In this document: positions 8,053-12,700 of the stretch, piece by piece
Position numbering within the stretch: the stretch's first letter is position 1
Layout: every line of letters starts with the position of its first letter
Source: CAZEER01 sp964586315
GTDB lineage: Bacteria > Fidelibacterota > Marinisomatia > Marinisomatales > UBA1611
Direction of reading: 5' to 3'
NCBI GenBank assembly: GCA_964586315.1
Contig: CAZPHE010000063.1
Coordinates: 1-12,700 of the forward strand
Length of the DNA stretch: 12,700 bases
Program-made: the position numbers and the translations under genes
Notes under the pieces: model-generated
Seen by the model: the letters and a program-made list of their open reading frames with translations, nothing else
Databases searched by the model: none
Told to the model about the DNA's origin: nothing

Positions 8053-8714
8053 TGTTTTTAAAAAATAAAAGTTATCAAACTATAAACTTAAAAAGTATTA
8101 ATCTTAATTATCTATTATATTTGCCTAAAAATTATTCTAATACAAAAAAACCTTACCCATTATTTCTTTTTTTGCATGGTGCAGGGGAAAGAGGGAATAA
8201 AATAGATTCTGTAAAACTCCATGGCATACCAAAACAAATTGAAAATGGTCAAACGTTTCCATTTATAACCATCGCACCTCAATGTCCTGAAGGAGTGTGG
8301 TGGAATTATAGTGATTATATTTATTCTCTAATATCACTAACTAAAAAAATAATACAGAAATATAATGTGAACCCAGGAAGAGTCTATGGTACTGGTTTAA
8401 GTATGGGTGGGTTTGGAATATTAGAAATGGCAATTCAAGATCCAGAATTATTTTCCGCAATTGTTTCTATTTGTGGAGGAGCCAATATTAATAATCTTGA
8501 TAGATTAAGTCATCTACCTATTTGGCTCTTTCATGGTGAGAATGATGAGGTTATACCTGTGGAAAGCTCAATTTTAATTTATAAAATGCTAAAAAATGTG
8601 AATCCTCATATTCATCTAACTGTATATAAAGAACTTTCTCATGATTCTTGGACTAACACTTATGAGAATAAAGAAATTTATGATTGGTGTTTAAGATTTA
8701 ATAAAAATCCTTAA
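8052..8714 (+). CDS. Alpha/beta-hydrolase, carboxylesterase/phospholipase-like
   Basis: This is a 220-residue hydrolase without a signal peptide. LFLHGAGERG (39-48) is the oxyanion-hole segment, GTGLSMGGFG (113-122) the nucleophile elbow with Ser117, HGENDEVIP (161-169) supplies Asp165 and ELSHDSW (194-200) supplies His197. This completes a Ser-Asp-His triad in the correct order and spacing. The HGAGERG form and the total length resemble the catalytic domain of secreted esterases of the phospholipase/carboxylesterase and PHB-depolymerase-like groups, which act on short acyl esters. The substrate is unknown. The start ATG overlaps the stop of the LRR gene (TAATG), so translation is probably coupled. 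That is odd because the upstream product is exported while this one appears cytoplasmic. The stop overlaps the convergent gene by four bases. Confidence 0.85.
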   Translation: MFLKNKSYQTINLKSINLNYLLYLPKNYSNTKKPYPLFLFLHGAGERGNKIDSVKLHGIPKQIENGQTFPFITIAPQCPEGVWWNYSDYIYSLISLTKKIIQKYNVNPGRVYGTGLSMGGFGILEMAIQDPELFSAIVSICGGANINNLDRLSHLPIWLFHGENDEVIPVESSILIYKMLKNVNPHIHLTVYKELSHDSWTNTYENKEIYDWCLRFNKNP

Positions 8715-10060
8715 AAATTATGAATGATAAGGTCACTAATAGGACCTTCTATATTTAAAATAATAACTGCACCTTGCCTTGGAAAAGTTTTACCATTCAT
8801 TTGTTCCCAATTATAAATCCATTTTTTTACTCCAAAAGCAATGGGGTTTATTTTGACTTGGGTGTTATGTAAAACTATACTGGGTATAGATCCATTCTGT
8901 CGGAAAGAAAAATCACCGTCAATATTAATTTTAAGAAAAGGTGTTTGAAATTTTAAAGAAACTCCACCTGTGAATTCATTAATCATACTTATATCAATTT
9001 CAGCTAAACGTACCATTAATGAATTATTCCATATACCAAGAGTTTCAAGAAAATTCTGTATTTCTGGTTCCTGACTCAAACCCTCAGGTATTTTAATTTC
9101 AAAATTTCTGATTCTAAATTTTCCTTTTCCACCATAGATAATTGGTAAATCTGATAATGTACCATTTAGCATGAGATCATTCAATTCAAGAAGTAATTCG
9201 GGTAAATGAATTCTAGTTTGATTATTTAATTGGGAAAGAGGCGTGGCTTTAAAAGATGTATTTATAATTTTAAATTTTCCACGCTTCATCCCTAAACTGA
9301 ATTCATTAAGATTGGGATTTATACTAATATCAATTTTTGATGAAAAAAAAGTGGAAATATTCTGAATTTGAAATAAGTAATTCCAATCTAAATTGGGTAC
9401 TTTGTAAAGAGAATCAATTTTGGGGTCAACTAAAAATACATTAGTATCAAAATCATAATAAATAGATTTTGATTTAGGAATAGGATTAATTTGTGTTGAA
9501 TGAGCTATTAAGCTTTCAGGGAGTTTAAGAATATAGGACCATGAATAATCATTAAATGGAGGTATGCCTAAGTCAAGATATTGATTAATTGCAAGTTCAT
9601 TCAGAGAGGCTGGCAGTTTACCGTGGTCTGTTCGATATAAATTGATAGCATCTAAAATAGTTGATATAGCTTTTTTTGGTATAGATTGTCTTTTTTCAAG
9701 ACGCTTTATTTTTTCTTCTGTAATCCAATCGGGTGACGTTACTTTTGAATTTAATATAAGATTTGTTAACGAAATTTCTGGACCAGATAAATTTATTTTT
9801 GTAGTATTATTTTTATTTTCTAACCAAGTATCGAGTTTAATATTTGAGAACTGAAATTTAAATTCTCTAATGTCCAATGAATGTTGATCGGATTTTTTTT
9901 TAATTGGATTCCAATTTAGATGTAGGTCATTTAAATGTAAACCAGTTTCGATCATCTCACCATTCAACTTTCCATCAAACTGAGAAAAAGTTTGATTAAG
10001 AAAAAAGAGGCTTAAAATTTGAATCTGGAAAAAGTTTGATATGAATTTTATAATAGACAT
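8711..10060 (-). CDS. Exported AsmA-like protein with pseudopilin-like insert, unknown function
   Basis: This is a 449-residue protein and the only minus-strand gene. Residues 1-26 are a signal peptide (FFLNQTFSQ). About 28-105 and 235-449 are beta-rich, with alternating polar and hydrophobic residues and motifs such as GKFKIINTSFKA and GKFRIRNFEIKIPEG, reminiscent of AsmA/DUF748-type lipid-transport-like proteins. Between them, AISTILDAINLYRTDHGKLP (131-150), then ASLNELA, resembles the soluble part of a type II secretion major pseudopilin (GspG: helix, 'Y-x-x-D-x-G-x-(Y/L)-P-x-(S/T)-L-x-x-L'), followed by PFNDYSWSYIL. The hydrophobic N-terminal pilin helix and prepilin peptidase site are missing, so it is not a pilin; the insert is embedded in another protein. 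I give no function. It lies divergently from the SUI1 gene with 99 nt between them. Confidence 0.7.
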   Translation of the reverse strand: MSIIKFISNFFQIQILSLFFLNQTFSQFDGKLNGEMIETGLHLNDLHLNWNPIKKKSDQHSLDIREFKFQFSNIKLDTWLENKNNTTKINLSGPEISLTNLILNSKVTSPDWITEEKIKRLEKRQSIPKKAISTILDAINLYRTDHGKLPASLNELAINQYLDLGIPPFNDYSWSYILKLPESLIAHSTQINPIPKSKSIYYDFDTNVFLVDPKIDSLYKVPNLDWNYLFQIQNISTFFSSKIDISINPNLNEFSLGMKRGKFKIINTSFKATPLSQLNNQTRIHLPELLLELNDLMLNGTLSDLPIIYGGKGKFRIRNFEIKIPEGLSQEPEIQNFLETLGIWNNSLMVRLAEIDISMINEFTGGVSLKFQTPFLKINIDGDFSFRQNGSIPSIVLHNTQVKINPIAFGVKKWIYNWEQMNGKTFPRQGAVIILNIEGPISDLIIHNF

Positions 10061-10070
10061 AATTATTAGA

Positions 10071-10098
10071 TTGATAGTGTGATATTCAAATATAAAAT
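10071..10098 (+). promoter_or_regulatory. Possible sigma70-type promoter of the SUI1-selenoprotein operon
   Basis: TTGATA (10071-10076) and TAAAAT (10093-10098) are separated by 16 nt in the divergent intergenic region, placing a start near 10105 and a leader of about 55 nt before the ATG at 10160. The hexamers fit the consensus moderately. In DNA this AT-rich, such matches occur by chance, and promoter rules for this phylum are poorly known. Confidence 0.3.
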
Positions 10099-10102
10099 TA
10101 GT

Positions 10103-10135
10103 ATGTTCAAACTATCTATAAGGGAACATTTTTTT
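10103..10135 (+). promoter_or_regulatory. Inverted repeat followed by T-run, candidate leader hairpin or operator
   Basis: ATGTTC (10103-10108) and GAACAT (10124-10129) are perfect inverted repeats with a 15-nt spacer, followed directly by a run of seven T (10129-10135). It lies between divergent genes, so it cannot terminate an upstream + strand gene. It could be an attenuator-like hairpin in the leader of the SUI1 operon or a protein-binding site. The stem is short and the loop long, so support is weak. Confidence 0.3.
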
Positions 10136-10159
10136 ATTTTTCTTGTTTTAAGTTTTTAG

Positions 10160-10486
10160 ATGTCAAATTCTAAACTAGTTTATTCAACAGGTAGTAGTAT
10201 ACCCACAATTAAAGATAATTCGGATATAGAAAAAAATATTTTACGGAGTGATCAAAAAGTTCGGTTACATCTCGAAAGAAAAAGAGGAGGGAAAATACAG
10301 ACCATCATTAAAGGATTATCTGAAAGTCATGATACGCTAAAAGAGTTAACTCGGGAACTGAAAAAGAGATGTGCAACTGGTGGCACTATAAAAAACACCC
10401 AAATAGTAATCCAAGGTAATCAGCGCGAACTTGTTAAGAGTTTATTATCTGAAAAAGGATATAATGTCAAATTGAGTGGTGGATAA
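10160..10486 (+). CDS. Translation initiation factor SUI1/eIF1 family (YciH-like)
   Basis: This is a 108-residue protein of the usual length for bacterial YciH. Residues 1-30 are a loose N-terminus; 32-108 are the SUI1 domain: VRLHLERKRGGKIQTIIKGL (34-53), LKELTRELKKRCATGGTIKN (60-79), then IVIQGNQRELVKSLLSEKGY (82-101) and a VKLSGG end. The 'GGTxKxxxIxIQGxxR' core is characteristic and lines up with E. coli YciH (GCGGSVKDGVIEIQG). The family, related to archaeal and eukaryotic eIF1, binds the small ribosomal subunit and affects start-site fidelity; in bacteria it is non-essential and little understood. It is the first gene of a close-packed run, with the selenoprotein ATG only 5 nt after its stop. 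No Shine-Dalgarno sequence precedes its ATG. Confidence 0.92.
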   Translation: MSNSKLVYSTGSSIPTIKDNSDIEKNILRSDQKVRLHLERKRGGKIQTIIKGLSESHDTLKELTRELKKRCATGGTIKNTQIVIQGNQRELVKSLLSEKGYNVKLSGG

Positions 10487-10491
10487 GAATT

Positions 10492-11688
10492 ATGAAAACT
10501 ATAATTAGATCATCTTTTTTATTTATTATCATAACGATGATTTTATGGAGTTGTTCAGAAGCATCTGGGAAGGGTTCTTTCTCAATGGTTTTATCTGGTA
10601 GTATGCATGGTCAATTAGACCCCTGTGGTTGAAAAAAAAATCCCTTAGGCGGTCTGTCTAGGAGATATGTAAAAATACAAGAAATGAAGGAAGTAGGAAA
10701 GGACCCAATTATTTTAGATGCGGGTGATTTGTTATTTAGTACAAAAAAATTAGAAACAATTAATAAAAAATCAGAGATGCACCGTGCAAAATCTATTTTA
10801 AATGGTTATAGTAAAATTGGGTGCGATGCAATTAATGTAGGCCATTATGAATTGCTTAATGGTTTAACATTTTTAAAAGATATAACAAAAGATATAGGAA
10901 TCCCTATTTTATCTGCAAATCTCAGATATGCAAAATCAAATGAACTAATTTTTCAACCATACCATATTATGCAAAAGAATCAGATGAAGTTTGGAATTAT
11001 TGGTATTACTAATCTATTGCCTGATACATCAAAAACAATTATTGCTGATGATTTTATTGAAGCCGGGAATCTATATATAGATGAATTATCAAATAAAACA
11101 GATATTATAGTGATTCTTGTTAACGCTGATAGAAGTGCTCAAAGTGATCTCCCAAAAAAATTTCCAAAAGCTGATTTTATAATTACTAGTGGAAGTAATA
11201 ATATGTCAAGAGCAAATAGCCCACAACAAGAAGGAGGTCCATATTATTATTCTTGTGGAAAACAAGGTAAATATTTATTGGTTATTGAAGCTGATATGAA
11301 TGATAATAAAAAACCTTTTGTAGATGTGTCAGGGCATCAGAAAAAATTAAAAGATATTAAAAAACGTTTTAAACGTCTTCAAAAAAAAGATCCAACAAAA
11401 CCACTTGAAGAAATATATTCCAATCAGGAAAATGTATTGAAAATAATTAAACAATATCGGGAAGATTTAGTACAATCAGAAGCGGCAATAGAAAATGCAG
11501 TTAACACACTTGAATTCCAAACTATTGGATTAAATAATAAAATACAGGATGATCCTAAAATGTTAGCATTTGTTGATCGTTCTTTAAAAACATGTAAATC
11601 CTTGAAACCTGAAATAAAATCAAAAGTCAATAATAATAAAAATGGTGTAAGGGCAAAAAAAATGGATCATTCAGGTCATAATCATTAA
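10492..11688 (+). CDS. Selenocysteine-containing metallophosphatase-fold lipoprotein (UGA-encoded Sec47)
   Basis: One 398-residue frame is interrupted only by TGA at 10630-10632, read here as selenocysteine. The ATG at 10492 gives a lipoprotein signal: a basic N-terminus, a hydrophobic core at 9-18 and the lipobox LWSC with Cys21. VLSGSMHGQLDPCG (33-46) then leads to Sec47 and KKNPLGGLSRRY (48-59). Related 5'-nucleotidase/UshA-like proteins, as I recall them, read 'PCGC..NPxGGLARR', so the TGA stands where a Cys is expected. The downstream part continues the same fold: ILDAGDLLF (74-82), GCDAINVGHYELLNG (110-124, at the 'GNHE' site), ILSANL (139-144), FGIIGIT (167-173) and DIIVILVNADR (204-214). 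The usual metal-binding Asp of D-x-H is Ser38, so phosphatase activity is doubtful. The tail is helical and charged, ending in the His-rich HSGHNH. A start at 10684 would lose the lipobox, the CGU motif and the first strand. Confidence 0.88.
10640..10666 (+). promoter_or_regulatory. Bacterial SECIS hairpin
   Basis: A stem-loop directly follows the in-frame UGA. Pairs are A10640-U10666, U10641-A10665, C10642-G10664 (A10663 bulged), C10643-G10662, C10644-G10661, U10645-A10660 (U10646 bulged), A10647-U10659, G10648-C10658, G10649-U10657 (wobble) and C10650-G10656, closing a GGUCU loop (10651-10655). Counting the U of UGA as 1, the bulged U is position 17 and the loop G and U are 23 and 24. These are the positions of the SelB-contacting U17, G23 and U24 in the E. 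coli fdhF SECIS as I recall it, and the 18-nt distance from UGA to GGUCU is also the same. The hairpin also encodes the conserved NPLGGLSRR, so some bases are constrained by protein. SelB bound here would deliver Sec-tRNA to the UGA. Confidence 0.88.
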
Positions 11689-11697
11689 TTAAAATAA

Positions 11698-12186
11698 TTG
11701 GAGATTAAAAAACAAATAATTCTTTTATTTGCTATTGCTCTTTTGTTTTCTGCAAGTTTTAATAGTATAAGATCAAATGGCATCAGTTGGAAATCAGTTC
11801 CTAACGAGTCAATAGATAATTTGACAGATGCTCTAGAGATTGATAAACCATCTATAAAGAATATTAATTTAGGATTAGCTCAGTCATTGCATCAAAAAGG
11901 CTTGTTATTTGTTGATGCACGTTCAAAAGAATATCTTGCTGACGGATTTATACCAAAGGCGATTGCTAATGATAATTTTGATAGCCTTGCTGAAAATATT
12001 AATAGACTTATTGGGTTAAATANNNNNNNNNNGGCATTTATTGTGTATTGTAGCGATGATAATTGTGGATCTAGCGATGAGTTAGCTTATGAATTGCAGG
12101 CTTGGGGATTCAATAATATTCTAGTATTTAAAGGTGGTTGGAAATCTTGGAAAGATTCAGGTTTAGAAATAGAGCATAATGAATAA
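11698..12186 (+). CDS. Exported rhodanese-like sulfurtransferase
   Basis: This is a 162-residue protein, of which four residues are unknown (assembly gap). Residues 1-26 form a signal peptide or membrane anchor (IILLFAIALLFSASF), placing the domain in the periplasm. The rhodanese domain is about 52-156: LLFVDARSKEYLADGFIPKA (69-88) is the 'DxR' strand and CH2-like region, IVYCSDDNCGSSDELAYEL (115-133) holds the active-site loop with catalytic Cys118 and a second Cys123, and GFNNILVFKGGWKSWKDSG (137-155) is the typical end. Rhodaneses carry a persulfide on the active Cys and pass sulfur on, or act as thiol-redox proteins. The start is TTG, directly after an in-frame TAA (11695) and nine bases after the selenoprotein stop; no ATG lies near the N-terminus. 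The 3' end overlaps the MauE-like gene by eight bases. Confidence 0.87.
   Translation: MEIKKQIILLFAIALLFSASFNSIRSNGISWKSVPNESIDNLTDALEIDKPSIKNINLGLAQSLHQKGLLFVDARSKEYLADGFIPKAIANDNFDSLAENINRLIGLNXXXXAFIVYCSDDNCGSSDELAYELQAWGFNNILVFKGGWKSWKDSGLEIEHNE
12023..12032. other. Assembly gap of ten N
   Basis: Ten unknown bases lie inside the rhodanese gene, between residues 108 and 113. The frame is the same on both sides, and four residues is a reasonable distance between NRLIGLN and AFIVYC. The gap therefore probably has nearly its true size, though a round 10-N run may be a placeholder. Confidence 0.99.
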
Positions 12187-12628
12187 AATTCATCCTATAT
12201 TAATATTTATTGCAAGAATTCTTCTAGGATTAATATTTATTTATGCTAGCTACGATAAGATAATGGACCCTGGTCAATTTGCACGGGATATTAATAATTA
12301 TCATATTGTTCCTTTTGGCTTTGAAAATAGTATCGCGATTTTTCTTCCTTGGTTGGAATTATTACTAGGCTTAGGATTAATCACTGGGTTATTTTTAGAT
12401 GGTTCTTCTGTTTTTTGTGGTGGATTGCTAATAATATTTATTTTAATAATTTTTCAGGCAATACTTAGAGGATTTAATATTGAATGCGGATGTGGTTTAA
12501 AAGAAGGAGAAATGGTTGGATGGTCGAAAATATTAGAAAATTTAGTTTTTCTTGGTTTTTCGTATTTAATATTTATTAGCAAGGATCGCATCTTGGAAAT
12601 TTATCCAAAAACATCATTGTTAGAATAG
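12179..12628 (+). CDS. MauE/DoxX-family membrane protein with CxC motif
   Basis: This is a 149-residue, four-helix inner-membrane protein (segments at about 7-23, 50-72, 76-97 and 118-134). FIYASYDKIMDPGQFARDIN (20-39), then YHIVPFG (41-47) and LPWLELLLGLGLITGLF (56-72), match the MauE/DoxX family's 'K-x-x-(D/N)P-x-x-(F) ... Y-x-(I/L)-(L/V)-P ... (L)PxxE-x-x-x-G' layout. A polar loop carries ECGCGL (102-107; C103 and C105), the 'CGC' found in MauE-type members. In methylotrophs MauE, with the thioredoxin-like MauD, supports disulfide formation in methylamine dehydrogenase. No mau genes are present here, so a general role in periplasmic thiol oxidation or electron transfer to quinone is more likely, and that is inference. 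It overlaps the rhodanese gene by eight bases, implying translational coupling. The stop is the window's only TAG. Confidence 0.85.
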   Translation: MNKIHPILIFIARILLGLIFIYASYDKIMDPGQFARDINNYHIVPFGFENSIAIFLPWLELLLGLGLITGLFLDGSSVFCGGLLIIFILIIFQAILRGFNIECGCGLKEGEMVGWSKILENLVFLGFSYLIFISKDRILEIYPKTSLLE

Positions 12629-12647
12629 ATTACAAATTTTAATTTTC

Positions 12648-12669
12648 TAATAAATTATTTGATTTATTA
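12648..12669. repeat. All-AT inverted repeat before the tRNA
   Basis: TAATAAAT (12648-12655) and ATTTATTA (12662-12669) are perfect reverse complements with a 6-nt loop, 20 nt after the MauE-like stop and one base before the tRNA. With no G-C pairs in the stem it would be a weak terminator; it may mark the operon end or be chance. Confidence 0.25.
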
Positions 12670-12670
12670 T

Positions 12671-12700
12671 GCGAGAGTAGCTCAGCTGGTAGAGCATCAC
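12671..12700 (+). tRNA. tRNA, 5' part only, probably tRNA-Gly(GCC)
   Basis: The last 30 bases form the beginning of a tRNA: acceptor strand GCGAGAG, then TA, a complete D arm (GCTC stem, AGCTGGTA loop, GAGC stem), A26 and the start of the anticodon stem (TCAC). The window ends before the anticodon. The identity is judged from similarity to bacterial glycine tRNAs beginning GCGGGAGTAGCTCAG with an anticodon stem starting TCACC. The tRNA call is safe; glycine is probable only. Confidence 0.85.

Noticed and set aside
10630..10632. Reassigned genetic code (TGA as Trp or Gly)
   Set aside because: TGA is never an annotated stop in these fifteen genes, but it also occurs in-frame only once, while Trp is encoded by TGG throughout and Gly by GGN. 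A reassigned code would give many internal TGA codons.
10632..10640. Frameshift or slippage at the A9 run next to the TGA
   Set aside because: The coding frame is the same before and after the run, so no shift is needed. A homopolymer miscall would destroy the continuity rather than create it.
10492..10680. Reading the TGA at 10630 as a nonsense mutation and the gene as a pseudogene
   Set aside because: Both sides are in the same frame with no other damage, the codon replaces a position expected to be Cys, and a hairpin with correctly placed SECIS features follows. A random stop would not come with these.
12179..12628. Part of a methylamine dehydrogenase (mau) cluster
   Set aside because: The family match to MauE is general; no dehydrogenase subunit or MauD thioredoxin is present in the window.

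Overview
The window is a very AT-rich piece of a marine-type, Gram-negative-like bacterial genome. I infer Candidatus Marinimicrobia (SAR406) or a close relative in the Fibrobacteres-Chlorobi-Bacteroidetes (FCB) sphere. The reasons are two exported proteins with C-terminal 'YPNPFN' sorting domains of the type IX/FlgD-like kind, many signal peptides ending in GQ or SQ, almost no Shine-Dalgarno sequences, and frequent TTG starts. The taxonomic call is inference. Fifteen protein genes are supported; fourteen end in TAA and one in TAG. All but one lie on the + strand.

Layout. Positions 1-900 hold two small exported or membrane proteins of unknown role (110-475; 513-893, VanZ-like). 922-2376 is a secreted polysaccharide-deacetylase-like protein with a sorting tail. 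2508-2882 is a DoxX-type membrane protein, followed after 15 nt by a PQQ-type sugar dehydrogenase (2898-4016). 4148-4525 is a small exported protein with a Rap1a/Tai-like domain. 4687-6261 holds a YggT protein and an MFS transporter. 6298-8714 is a secreted leucine-rich-repeat protein translationally coupled (TAATG) to an alpha/beta-hydrolase. 8711-10060 is the only minus-strand gene, an exported protein with AsmA-like regions around a pseudopilin-like insert; its stop codon overlaps that of the hydrolase.

The most interesting part is the tight right-hand operon (10160-12628): an eIF1/SUI1-type factor, a lipoprotein of the 5'-nucleotidase/metallophosphatase fold, a signal-peptide rhodanese and a MauE/DoxX membrane protein. 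The lipoprotein frame contains one in-frame TGA (10630-10632) in a Cys-Gly-TGA motif. A hairpin directly behind it carries a GGUCU loop and a bulged U at the same offsets from the UGA as in the E. coli fdhF SECIS, as I recall that sequence. I therefore read the gene as one 398-residue selenoprotein (10492-11688) with Sec at residue 47, not as a truncated gene beginning at 10684. All three proteins after the SUI1 factor are predicted to be exported or in the membrane and carry reactive Cys or Sec motifs. This suggests a periplasmic thiol/selenol or sulfur-transfer module.

The window ends inside a tRNA, probably tRNA-Gly(GCC). A 10-N assembly gap lies inside the rhodanese. No intergenic stretch exceeds 300 bases; the longest, 4526-4686, shows nothing I can support. 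I saw no CRISPR, insertion sequence, phage or rRNA signal.
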